Assembly: GCA_011033025.1 (NCBI GenBank)
Contig: WFMF01000258.1
Location: 184,154 to 248,153, forward strand
From: Beroe forskalii
Taxonomy: Eukaryota > Ctenophora > Nuda > Beroida > Beroidae
Length of the DNA: 64,000 nucleotides
Direction of reading: 5' to 3'
The notes under the pieces are model-generated. The model made no database searches. It was given only the letters and a program-made list of their open reading frames with translations, and was not told the origin of the DNA. Numbering within the stretch: the stretch's first letter is position 1; every line of letters starts with the position of its first letter. Below, piece by piece: positions 46,219 through 57,500 of the stretch. Made by a program: the position numbers and the translations under genes.

Positions 46219-49200
46219 ATGGTCAAGGCTTTTGGTAAGAAAGAAAGTAAGCGGATGACATGTCACAAGAAATATAAGATCAGGAAGAAAGTCAGAGAAC
46301 ACAATAAGAAGCTTGCAAAAACTTTGAAAACTTCTGTTAATAAGAAGAAGAAAAAAGGTGATGGCCATGTTCCCAACCTTGCACCATTCAAAGAGGAGCT
46401 TCTACTTAATGCACTAGAGCATACAGAAGCTAAGAAAGAATCAAAGCTGAAAAACAAAAATAAAACCACTATGATAGTTAGTAGGAAGTCTGATGAATCA
46501 AAACCACCTAAGATAATCTCTCAAAGTTCAATATCATATAAATCAGTAATTTCACAATGTAGTACCCTGCTGTGGGTAATTGATGTAAGGAGTGCTGAAG
46601 AATGCTTTTCAGAAGACATTTACTCAGAAATAATTAATGAAAATAAAACTGTTATTTTCATCCTCAACAAAGTTGATCTGGTCCCCCAATCTGTTATAAA
46701 ATACTGGTAAATTGATTCTTAGTTCAGTTTCAAAATTACATGTTTATTGGTATTCCTTATGAATGGCTACATTTAGTTCATATTGATATTTTGGTTCTGA
46801 ACATTATTTAACTGTCTCTAAGAAGTATGTAAGAAATTTTATAATTTATTCTTTTATCATAGGTCCTGTCCTCGGCCGAATACTTCATAAACATTCATTT
46901 TTTAGTGACTAGGTACGGTTTGTCTGATAGATTTCAATGATCAATTGCAGTACTTACATAGAAGAAAATAATCAATTATTATACTGGTACTCAGTATTCT
47001 CCCAAAAAGCTCCCACATATATCTTCAAAAGTACACAGATTTTGTTGAGTGACTGTGAGCAGATTATTCCTGCTTTGAAGCAAACATTATCAAGATTTGG
47101 AGGAGTAAAACCTCTTCTGAATAATTTGAAAAATTCTATTAAACAAGGTTGGTAGAAACTTGTTTTCTGGTAATAAATTTCAAAACATTAGTATGATATA
47201 AGTTACAAACAAAATGTTTTAAATTATTCTGAAGATTCAGTTCAGTTATTCATATTACAGTGTTAGTACATTCTTTGGTTGTATTTAAAGAAACTTTTTA
47301 CAGAATCGAAATATCTGCAGTATTTTTCGAATGATCAAAAAAGTAAAAGGGGACAAGACTTTTGGCGCACCCTGTATATTACCATTATGATGGCAATTGG
47401 CATCACATTCCTTTCCAGAAATAACAGTTGGTATCATTGGAACGCCTCAAGTTGGAAAAGCTTGTGTTGTTAGCTCCATCCTCAAATGCTGTGGAAGAAC
47501 AAGAGCTAAGAACACCAGTGCTACCAAAATCAGTGATAATCTGAAATTAGCGACGGTAACAGGTTTGAGAAGCCTTGGTCGATCTTTTCCAATTTTATAT
47601 TATTTATCCGTGCACAAATTGAAGTTGGTACACTTTCTTTGTTTTCATTGAATGAAGTTAATTCCTAAGATGAATTGGTTTTAATGGGTCGCTCATTTAC
47701 TCATTAAATCATGATGACTCATTACAAAATTGCACGGAACGTCTGTCAAATGAAATTGTTTAGTCCAGGAATCCGTTGATTTATTCTAATTGGTTGATTC
47801 GATTCAATCCTCTAGTTTCCTCCAGGGAAGATTCCAACTGAGTATAAAGGAATGCTAAATATCCTGCAAAACATGAACTCCTACATGAACCAGCCCAGTG
47901 CCGTCTTGGCGGCCTTGTCTCGCTGCATAAGCAAGGAGGACTCCATGCTGCAATTCACTCTGCCAGATTACAGCCATCCTGAGGGGTTCCTAGATGCACT
48001 CTCCGTCAGGTACAACATGGTACAAAACAAACTAGGTACTTAAAATTGGGAAGTACTAAGTAATCACATAGCAGCTGCTGAACTGCCCTCTTTTTGGAGG
48101 GAACTCTCTCATCCTTGCTGCCCTCCGAACCCTCCTTTCTGTACCCTCATTAGACCAAAAAATACTATCCTCTATCCTATTTAATGAATAATTTTCTCTT
48201 CTTAGCTCAGCGAAGTGAAACGAATTTTTTCTGAAATTCAACTAATTTCGTCGAAACTTCAACGTCATCAGGAAATCTCAAATTTGATTGTATAAAGTAG
48301 TGTTGTAAAGTTTAATATTGTCCAAGAGTTTTGTGGGAATGCCATCGTCCATGAAACGAAACAAATCTGCTCCTCTAGGCACCCACCAGCCACCTTTACT
48401 TATTGCAGGTACAACATGGTACAGAACAAAGAGCCAGACCACTCTGCTGTAGGCAGGCTGATCCTCAAGCAGCTCAGAGATCAGAAACTCAAGTTCTACG
48501 TCCAGAGTCAGAAGACTCTGTCAGGAGATACAGTGGAGATCCCAGAGGATCTGTTGGGTGACGTCAGCAAGTTCCTGTACACAGGAGACGCACTGAGAGT
48601 CAACTCCTCCGAGGTTGGTACTCCTCATTGGAGTTATAGTTGGGAGCCAGCCTGCAGTCCGTTGCAGAGCTTCATCCCCCTGAATGGACCTAGGATGATG
48701 CTATGATCCTTGCCTCGCCATTGATGTTTTAGGGCTTTCCATTGGTGCGGAAGGGCTGTTTAACACAGTAGTTATAGTGTTATATCACCCCTATTGCTAT
48801 GTGATTATTTCATGGTTTAACAATTAAGAGGCATTTCATTGTTCGTAGGACATGTTGTCCACGACCATTCTACCATTGTTTAACGTTCACTGCTTGTCAC
48901 GTCCATTATTTGATTCGAACCACAACTCATCTCAGTGCTAACTTGTTAGCCTCAATAGAAGGTAAATCTCATCATAAACCGCTTCAAACCTTGCTAAATC
49001 AAAATATGTATTGAGATAAATTTTGTACTTATTGACTTGTAACTTGAGTAAACGATTCATGATGTAGACTACATTATTCGAGCATTTCGTAAAGTTGGCC
49101 CAGGGTACTTCGTATGTAACTAATGTACTTTTCTATAATCATGCTCTTCTCATCCTGCACGCTTTCAATGTGGTCGTCACACCCAGAACGTTACTTTGTT

Positions 49201-49569
49201 TCCTAATGGATACCGAAAATTTTCACTATCTTTGTTAATTACGTATGTTTTTGCGAGTTCTGAAAAAACCTTCATTGTTTCTAATTTCGGATTATGTTTG
49301 TTAGTTCTGAAATTTGTTTCATTGCAGTATTCAATTATTTTTCAATTCTTGATTCTTTCCTGTGAATAAATTAGTAACTATTATGCTTCAATTTTCAGAT
49401 AAATATTGTCATGCCGAAAAAGGTGAAGAAAAAGAAGAGCAATGAAATGGACGTAGATGAGGATGAGATGGATGAGGAAAGTGGTGAGGAATTTGAGGGG
49501 AGTGAGGAGGAATTTGAGGGGAGTGAGGAGGAGTGTTCTGATGAAAGTAGCGATGAAGAAATGAATTAA
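46219..49569 (+). CDS. nucleostemin/GNL3-type circularly permuted GTPase
   Basis: Nucleolar GTPase family (GNL3/GNL3L) linked to ribosome biogenesis and cell-cycle control. Exons: 46219-46706, 46951-47147, 47419-47562, 47826-48009, 48409-48613 and 49399-49569, in phase for 462 residues. The N-terminus is the basic Grn1-type domain (SKRMTCHKKYKIRKKVREHN). Then come the permuted motifs: ILNKVDLVP (G4), FKST (G5-like) and GTPQVGKA (G1). The tail is acidic (EEFEGSEEE repeated). Oddities: the P-loop ends GKA, not GKS/T, and no DxxG-type G3 motif is visible between exons 3 and 4. Exon 3 is ended at ACAG/GTTTGA because only that donor fits exon 4's phase. Human nucleostemin also has an atypical G3, so this may be a divergent but functional protein. 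Exons 1-3 are more AT-rich than 4-6. Confidence 0.82.
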
Positions 49570-50079
49570 ATTATTTATTATGGAATTCTGAAGGTGGTTG
49601 ACGAGGATATTTGATTGTTGGAGTAGTGTCAGATTTATTTATAATCTGTGATCAGGTTTTTTATCGAGAATTTTACATTTTACCTTTTATCTCATCCGGA
49701 CCATTGTCTATCATTCTTGTAGACATATAGTCTGAATTTAATGCTGAAACTCCTCTCTCGTTTTGAACCCTGATACATGCAACGTTCAAATTACCTTTCA
49801 AATTCCCAGACGGATCCTTGGGTCCCTGTTTGTGGTATGTCCAGTATAAGTTTCTCGTCATAACAGTATTTCCAACCAGCACAGCGTACCCCATAGTTTA
49901 ATCTTTTAATGAATTAAATGACATAAAGCTACCCTCCTAAAGTACAAAATGCCCCATTCAATGAATCTAATGATAATGACATCAGCTTATAATACAGTAA
50001 CAGTATTTCCTAACAGCATGCCCTAATCACCTTATTACAGTGACAGGGAGTAACAGTATTACCTAATCAGGCATGTCCG
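49570..50079. other. intergenic stretch
   Basis: Short spacer between the GNL3-type gene and the galactosyltransferase. A minus-strand open frame of 73 codons (49673-49894) has no recognisable motif and is not called. Confidence 0.5.
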
Positions 50080-51108
50080 ATGAGTTACGGTGGAGGGCTC
50101 CCCAACCTTCTCTTCCTCTACATAATCCTGACCATTGCTGGAGTCACGTACATAATCCTCAACATCTCCTACTACGACCATAGCAGTATCGACTTCTCCC
50201 GCCTGGACTACACTGGGATGTTGTCAGGTGACAACGAACTGGTGTCAGGTGACAACACCACTAACAAAGGCTACACTTCATACGGAGGTGTTAATGACTC
50301 TAGTGAGGAGAAGCCGAGTGAGGCGAAGCCGAGGTTTAAGTTCCTGGTATTTATCATTACAGCGCCCGATCACGGCCGCCACCGGGCGGTGTTAAGGGAC
50401 AAGAGCTGGGCGGGGTATAAGTGGAGGGATAAAAGTGGGGAGGTTCTCACCGACTGGAGGTATATGTTCGTAGTGGGTCGGAGTGAAAGTCAGAAAACCA
50501 CGGCAGATTTGGAACGGGAAGCAGCAGAATTCGGGGATCTCATCATAGCAGACAACATCGACAGCTACCATAACCTCGTGCTGAAAGTGCTGTGGATTCT
50601 GGAGCACAGTTTGCAGAAATACGATTATGATTTTCTGGTGAAAGCGGATGATGACACCTTCATTAACATCCAACTCCTCGATAATTACATCTCCGGACTC
50701 CATAGTCAAGAGTATTTTTACGGCGGTGTCAAAGTGGTTGGATCCCGTGTTTTCAGGTCAGGTCGGTACGAGGTTTCCAAGGACCTATGGGGCCCTGATA
50801 TGTTCTCACCCTACTGCAGTGGGTCTGGGTACATCTTAGGGAGGGATACTGTACGGGAATTCCTGAGGGTATACCAGACCGGGGCCCAGCCTGTGTTTTA
50901 CGTGGAAGACGCGTTTATTGGGGCCCTGGCGTACCACTCAGGGCGCATTAAACCCGTTAATATCGGGGGATTTTACTGGCATCAGAAGTACGGGTGTAAA
51001 GATAAGTACGCTATACTCATGCATTACGTAAAGTTAGATATGTTGGAACAGTTCATGAAGCAGCATCTCAAAGGACAGTCTTATTGTTCAGCGGCCAGAT
51101 TGCCATAA
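50080..51108 (+). CDS. GT31 beta-1,3-galactosyltransferase (B3GALT6-like)
   Basis: Golgi type II glycosyltransferase of family GT31, adding a beta-1,3-linked sugar from a UDP donor. Single exon, 342 residues. A short cytosolic start is followed by one membrane anchor (about residues 9-30) and an acidic, serine-rich stem (about 35-85). The catalytic domain has LVFIITAPDHGRHRAVLRDK (89-108), the KADDDTF metal/donor motif (188-194), YCSGSGYIL (245-253) and VEDAFIG (275-281). Overall layout and the HGDLI-like and YHNLVLKVL blocks are closest to B3GALT6, the proteoglycan linkage enzyme, but the acceptor cannot be assigned from sequence alone. A polyadenylation signal AATAAA lies at about 51333. 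An out-of-frame ATG occurs 7 bases upstream. Intronless, as is common for GT31 genes. Confidence 0.88.
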   Translation: MSYGGGLPNLLFLYIILTIAGVTYIILNISYYDHSSIDFSRLDYTGMLSGDNELVSGDNTTNKGYTSYGGVNDSSEEKPSEAKPRFKFLVFIITAPDHGRHRAVLRDKSWAGYKWRDKSGEVLTDWRYMFVVGRSESQKTTADLEREAAEFGDLIIADNIDSYHNLVLKVLWILEHSLQKYDYDFLVKADDDTFINIQLLDNYISGLHSQEYFYGGVKVVGSRVFRSGRYEVSKDLWGPDMFSPYCSGSGYILGRDTVREFLRVYQTGAQPVFYVEDAFIGALAYHSGRIKPVNIGGFYWHQKYGCKDKYAILMHYVKLDMLEQFMKQHLKGQSYCSAARLP

Positions 51109-51784
51109 ATAACACTACTGTAAGCTATCAAATAACATCTGCTTTGAATGTTATTCAGTTACTAGTTAAGTAGTTAGAAATTATAGTTCCACAGATTTTA
51201 AATAATTTTTATAGCATTTTTTCTTTGAGTGGGATGGGAACTATTCCCTTCACTCCTTAGGGTCATTTGAATAGATATTTTGTACACTAGAGTACCTACT
51301 AGATTTTCTGATTCCTATCTCCAAATCCCCAAATAAAATTTCCTGAATCAGTGTCTTTCAACCCGATGACTATAACTTCCATGTTTTATTATTTGTAGCT
51401 GACTCATGCTTTTCAGTCAAAATACAGTATAATTATAAATATTGTATACTTGTATGTACTGACAGTATTAATTCTTAATGAATTTTCGCCATTTTAAAGA
51501 ATTCAAATTTCGTAATTGAATCGCGATTGAATGAACTGAAAATGTATTTTGAATTTGATGTTAACTAGTTATTTGTTTATTTAATTTCATTGATAGAATT
51601 AGAACAGAGTTATCATTTGCACCAGATTCAAGGGGGATTTTAAGGAAAAACAATGAATATTCAGAATGAAACCATTTTAATCCTTGAATTTTAAGTTCGT
51701 TGCCATAACATTTTACAGAATTTTCTATTAAAATCATCACTAGTCAATAAGTCGCCTTTTCATTTCCATTCCATAGCTGTGACA
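51109..51784. other. intergenic stretch
   Basis: 3' untranslated region and AT-rich spacer between the galactosyltransferase and GLRX3. No other feature seen. Confidence 0.5.
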
Positions 51785-54700
51785 ATGATAAGCAGTGAAG
51801 GGGCCCTACAGCAGACAGTTGACTCCAATAAACAGATCCTGGTGTTACACTTTACTGCAACTTGGTCAGAGCCCTGTAAAACCATAACAGCTTCATTGCA
51901 AGCCCTGTCCCAGAAATACCAAGCTCTTCAGGTCTTCCAGGTTTGTAATATTTAATCGTAATTTAAGTACTACTTTCTTGACCTTCTTTAGTACTTTCTT
52001 TACCTTCTTTAGTACTTATTGCTGCCTTCTTGTTGCTGTTGGTGTGAAACGCCCTGAGTTGTTTTTATTTGTGGGTACTTTGTTATAAGTTAGAACTTAG
52101 GATTTTTAAACGAATCTGGTAAAATAATTGTTTCTTATCATTTACAGTGGATATATCAAAATCACATAGAGACATCAGATTTCGTATGATTGATATCTAA
52201 TACTTCAATATCACTCATTCTTCCAGGTAGATACAGAGAAGGTATCTAAGTTCTGCGAAGCGCACGACATTGAATCAGTTCCGACTTGCCTAATCTACCA
52301 CAAAAACCAACTACAGGTAACGTAAATCATCTGCATAAGTTGTCACTTGTCAGTCCTTCGTTACATCAGAAAATAAAGATCGTGGTTAAACGATTAGAGA
52401 TTGCCACTTTGTGACCAAATGACAGTATTGAGATTGAGTCAGCGGACGGCGCGACGACTTTTTCATTTTTAGTCAGTCGCTGCACACCACTATATTTTGC
52501 GCGCATTGTGGATTATGACTAACAACTGGACCGTACATACGCGCGCGGTACGTGCGTACCGTGCACCAACCGATCGGTTGTAGGTCGGTTAAGCTAAGCT
52601 TATAACGTGGCAAGACTGTCGCTTGCCTGACTGAAACAACAAACCGTCTGTTTTCCCGATCAATGTCACACAGATAGGTAGGGTGTAGGTAAATAGTGCA
52701 CATTAAAATCCACATTGTGGAATGTGCAAATGTTGCTATTCTTCATGCTTGATTTGATGTTGATTGGTGTCAACGTCATAGAGTCGGTATGTGTGCGTAA
52801 CTTCATTCGTCATGCTTAATTGGGTCCCGAGTGGTGTCAACGTCATAAAGTTGGTATGTGGAATGTGCATACGTCGCCGTTCGTCATAGATGACTGAGTG
52901 GTGTCAGGCATGTGCTGCAGCTCTGGTCATTAGTTTTCATTTTCTTGTTCGAGTTGTTTTGCTTAATTGTTGTTAATAATGTTGTTAAAAATGTTGTAAG
53001 TAATGTTAGTAATAATCGTTGTTAATAAGGTACCGTTGTAAATAAGGTACAGTTGTTAATAAGTTACCGTTGTTGATAAGGTACCGTTGTTGATAAGGTA
53101 CCGTTGTTGATAAGGTACCGTTGTTGATAAGGTACCGTTGTTGATAAGGTACCGTTGTTGATAAGGTACCGTTGTTGATAAGGTACCGTTGTTAACAAGG
53201 TACCGTTGTTGATAAGGTACCGTTGTTAACAAGGTACCGTTGTTAACAAGGTGCCGTTGTTAACAAGGTGCCGTTGTTAATAAGGTATTGTTGTTAATAA
53301 GGTATCGTTGTTAATAAGGTATCGTTGTCAATAAGGTATCGTAGCTAATAAGGTAGCGTTGTTAATAAGGTAGCGTTGTTAATACGGTACCATTGTTAAT
53401 GAGGTATCGTTAATAAGGCACCGTTGTTAATATCGCGCGATAATAGTTTATCATCGATGCTTGATTTGATGTTGATTGGTGTCAACGTCATAGAGTCGGT
53501 ATGTGTACGTAACTTCATTCGTCAAAGACAAGATCACGTGGGAGCATTACCTTGACCATGCCCGCAATTTTGAGGACAGGAAATTTACTGCAAGGATCCG
53601 CTGTAGTGCTCACAAACTCAATATTGAAACTGGTAGGCACAAAAACATTCCTAAAGCAGAAAGGACCTGTGACTTCTGCTCTTCAAAAGGAATCGACATC
53701 TCAGCCATTGAAGACGAAGAACACATCCTTGCCAATTGTCCGCTAGCAGCATCACAAAGGCAAAAGATGGCTTCATTGATCAACAGTCTTGACATCAACC
53801 ATGGTGATACTCCTCTCAATGGCATTCAGATAGCCAGGACAACTCCAACAGATCCTGCTGAATCAAACAATGATGCACTTGTGAGACATATTCAAATCAC
53901 GACCAGGGCAATCAAAATTATGTACAAGAGCATTCTAAAGTACAAAAAGGAACTGTCTCAACAAGGTGAAAGCTTATCTTAGATCTCCTGTGGTTCCACC
54001 TTCAATCTCTCTCTCCTCAGTCTTTCCCTCCTTCCGCTTCCTGCTCTTTGTTTGTCCAGCCTTGTCTGCTCTTTTCATCTTCTGAGTCCGCATCTCTTAG
54101 GGCCTGGGTGTTGTCTAAGTGTCCCACTCAGTTTGGATCCCAGATGGCTGAGTGGAAAATAGGGGGTGTTTCCGACTTGCGCTGGTAGTGATCCAGCCAC
54201 CTGCTACATATGTGTGGGAAGCGGGTGCCCCTCCGATGCTCACCTGGCTGCGTACCGATTTGGGCTTAACTGTGTCCCATGCGTGGGGCATGCGTAGGCC
54301 GGGGGGACAACATCAACCCTATCCATTTCTTCTTTTCTCATTCTCCTTCTCCAGGTCTTCGTGAGTTCTTGTTGCTTTGCTCCTCCTGCACCATCACTCC
54401 TGTTACATCAGCTCTCATCAGTTCTTATTTCTCTTCAGCATCTCTGTTGGCTCTTTGGTACGTGCCCGCTCTATGGTCCCCAATCTCACCTAGATCCTTC
54501 AAGTATTTCAAATTGTGAACCCCTTTTTGTATCCTTTTTTCTTCCTCGAATCAGTACATTGATGACTCCGCATCAAATTAATTCCATCACCATAACACAT
54601 CACCAAATCACCAAATCACAATATCATCTCCGTTTAACATAAGCTACTGACTTGTGTGTGATTTGAATGACATTGCTTTTGTCACAAATTATATTTTAAA

Positions 54701-57500
54701 ATTCTTGTAAATTCTTGTAAAAAATTCTTGCTTGATTGGGTCCCGAGTGGTGTCAACGTCATAAAGTTGGTATGTGGAATGTGCATACGTCGCCGTTCGT
54801 CATAGATGACTGAGTGGTGTCAGCCAACATATAAAAAGGCATGTGCTGCAGCTCTGGTCATTAGTTTTCATTTTCTTGTTCGAGTTGTTTTGCTTAATTG
54901 TTGTTAAAAATGTTGTAAGTAATGTTGTTAATAATCGTTGTTAATAAGGTACCGTTGTAAATAAGGTACAGTTGTTAAAAAGGTACCGTTGTAAATAAGG
55001 TACCGTTGTTGATAAGGTACCGTTGTTGATAAGGTACCGTTGTTGATAAGGTACCGTTGTTAACAAGGTACCGTTGTTGATAAGGTACCGTTGTTAACAA
55101 GGTACCGTTGTTAACAAGGTACCGTTGTTAACAAGGTACCGTTGTTAACAAGGTGCCGTTGTTAACAAGGTGCCGTTGTTAATAAGGTATTGTTGTTAAT
55201 AAGGTATCGTTGTTAATAAGGTATCGTTGTTAATAAGGTATCGTAGCTAATAAGGTAGCGTTGTTAATAAGGTAGCGTTGTTAATAAGGTAGCGTTGTTA
55301 ATACGGTACCATTGTTAATGAGGTATCGTTAATAAGGCACCGTTGTTAATATCGCGCGATAATAGTTAATCATCGATAATCGTTTTGTTCAATTTTAAAA
55401 TCCAGAGATTATCCACCGTTCTTGCATGCGAGGAATTTTCATCACCGAAATACCCCCAAATTTCGCTCGTACATTATCTGGGTCCTATATGTTTCCCAGA
55501 CCAATAATTATGTCTCTTACCAGGAAACGATTGGTGGTTTGAACGTCCCTAAGATAGCTAAAACAGTCGATAAACTGGTATCAGAATGCGATGCTTCAGA
55601 ACCTCAGAAACCAGTTGAAGATATCAATACGAGATGTGAACGTCTCACCAAGATGGCGAAATGTGTTGTGTTCATCAAGGGCACGCCACAGGTATTGTGG
55701 GAAGTCGGGGGCGTTAATCTTTCAGAGTTTATCTAGCACAAATTACTATATAAGTAGAATACCAGTGCAAGGTAGCAGTCCTCTGACCGCCCCTCGAAAT
55801 GATATTCCCAAATTGTAAATTGTTTACACGGACGTTTACATGCATTTCGTACACTGGAATATCCTTTAGAATACACATTTTGCAGGCCCCAAAGTGCAAG
55901 TTCACGCGCGCTATGATGGAGTTGTTCTCCAGCAGAAACATAGAGTTCTCCTACTTTGATATACTGTCAGATAGTGAAGTGCGGGAAGGCTTGAAGAAGT
56001 TCGGGGAATGGCCTACCTATCCTCAGGTATTGAAAAGCGGACACTTACCCATTATAAAAACTTTCTGATAAAGTCTGACTTTTGCTATAATTTGCGGAAA
56101 ATGAGAAGCAGCTTTTAATTCGTCGCTAAAATAACACAGTTCACTTATTTCTGGAATTCCAATGAAACTCATACCCTCTCATTTTAAAAAGCTCAGAGAC
56201 ATGGGTTGTCGAATCCCTGCAACTTTCTCCTGTGTTTTGTACACTAAGATACCCTACCTATCCTCAGGTTTGGCACGAGGGTGAGCTGATGGGAGGTCTG
56301 GACATCATTAAGGAGATGGAGGAGACTGGAGAACTCATTACCACCCTCCCCGTGAAGATAACTCTGGAGACACGCCTCAAAAACCTCATTAACTCTCACA
56401 AGGTATACTTTGCTTATTAGTAATGCGCCCGTTACGTCATCCTTTCGCGCGCGGAACTGCTTGGTGACGTCACATGGCTGGAAGATTACTATCACGCGAA
56501 GTAAAAAGCATATTTCTCAGACAGGAAATGGCAGATCTATTCGTACAAGTGTTAACTTTTCCCCTATTTTCTGGGTTTTCTGCTGCATTTCCTGCCTTTC
56601 CTTGTGCGAGTAAGCCAAGATCCCCCCTAAACGCTGGTAATTTCAGATCATGCTGTTTATGAAGGGGAATGCCTCAGAACCGCGCTGTGGCTTCAGCAAA
56701 ACAACAGTTGCTCTGCTGTCAGAGTACACCACGGACTTCGGCACCTTCGACATCTTGTCCGACAATGAGGTTTGTAGATTTTATTTCTTGAATGGAAATT
56801 GAATGCTAGTTTGCAGTATAGGTTGACTTATTTCGATTGAAAATGTCGATAATAAACATAAATCCAGTCGTTTAATTTCTGTAAGGGAAACATGTCCCTA
56901 CCTATCTTCAGGAATAATAAGAATGACATGGTCAATCAAACTGTTAAATACCGTTCTATAAAACATTTAACCGCGTTGTCAATTATATGTTGAAACATCT
57001 GTTTTACCTGCTCTTTCATCATATCGGTAGCAAAACACCGGTTTTTTCTTTTGGTTGCTGGTTGTTTTTGATGAATTGAATGATTAGTGGACACCAATAT
57101 CACTCAACAGTCAAAAGCTGAACGTCAAAAAGGTAGTGAAAAGAACCAAGTTTGGTCTCAAGGCCATTATCACGTTTCCATCTCTGTTTCCGTGAAGGGG
57201 GACTGGAAGCCTAATCTTTTTCACTCTCATTCAGACCAGGCAAACAATGCATCTCTTGGATAGAACCCCACTAAACCAACTAATTGCTGCAGGTGAGAGA
57301 GGGACTAAAACCTAACTTCCATCTCATTGCGCTTGGTGTTGTTACGCTTCCACTAATTGTTTCAGGTGAGGGAGGGACTGAAAGTCTACTCGGAATGGCC
57401 CACCTACCCCCAACTATACGTAGACGGTGAGCTAATCGGGGGACTGGACATCCTTAAGGAAATGCAGGAGTCAGGTGAACTCGGGGACATCTTGAAGTGA
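51785..57500 (+). CDS. GLRX3: glutaredoxin-3 (PICOT), monothiol multidomain glutaredoxin
   Basis: Cytosolic iron-sulfur/iron-trafficking monothiol glutaredoxin. Exons: 51785-51940, 52227-52316, 55524-55691, 55886-56026, 56268-56402, 56647-56769 and 57366-57500; all introns are phase 0. The product has 315 residues (human about 335). Domain order is thioredoxin-like ([10 protein letters not shown], Cys 31, the PICOT-type variant of WCxxC), then Grx1 (about 120-220) and Grx2 (about 225-315). Each Grx has the WPTYPQ turn and GGLDI block. Grx2 has the canonical CGFS (Cys 244). Grx1 has CKFT at 142-145, an unusual replacement that keeps the cysteine. The N-terminus is a little short, so a small upstream exon is possible (CCATAG precedes this one). 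AATAAA follows the stop at about 57506. Intron 2 (3.2 kb) holds a segmental duplication. Confidence 0.95.
52745..53455. repeat. segmental tandem duplication, unit A
   Basis: About 710 bp starting GCTTGATTTGATGTTGATTG and ending in GCGCGATAATAGTTTATCAT. It is followed by unit B (53456-55375), which repeats the same order but is split by a LINE fragment. Both lie in GLRX3 intron 2. Confidence 0.9.
53020..53430. repeat. 17-bp minisatellite, array A
   Basis: Unit GATAAGGTACCGTTGTT, about 23 copies, with ordered variants (GTACC, GTGCC, GTATC, GTAGC) from left to right. The same variant order is found in array B at 54935-55345. Confidence 0.95.
53456..55375. repeat. segmental tandem duplication, unit B (interrupted)
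   Basis: Repeats unit A: GCTTGATTTGATGTTGATTG at 53458, then after a LINE insert GATTGGGTCCCGAGTGGTGT at 54733, the 17-bp minisatellite (54935-55345) and GCGCGATAATAGTTAATCAT. A short segment CAACATATAAAAAGG (about 54824) is present in B but not in A. Confidence 0.9.
53523..54728 (+). mobile_element. truncated LINE, 3' end
   Basis: An open frame (read to a stop at 53980-53982) starts in the insert. It has the C-terminal zinc-finger layout of non-LTR retrotransposon ORF2 proteins: CDFC, then [11 protein letters not shown] (C-x2-C...H-x-C type), preceded by [18 protein letters not shown]. About 750 bp of 3' untranslated sequence follows and ends in AAATTCTTGT repeats. It interrupts unit B where unit A reads CATTCGTCATGCTTAATTGG. 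Reverse transcriptase is absent, so it is dead on arrival. Confidence 0.8.

Noticed and set aside
47701-47780. Possible missing G3 exon of the GNL3-type gene (KLFSPGI near 47753-47774)
   Set aside because: No AG acceptor lies between the upstream in-frame stop and this phrase, and the catalytic Asp is absent; ending exon 3 at 47562 already restores phase.
49673-49894. 73-codon minus-strand open frame between two genes
   Set aside because: No recognisable motif and no supporting context; could be chance.
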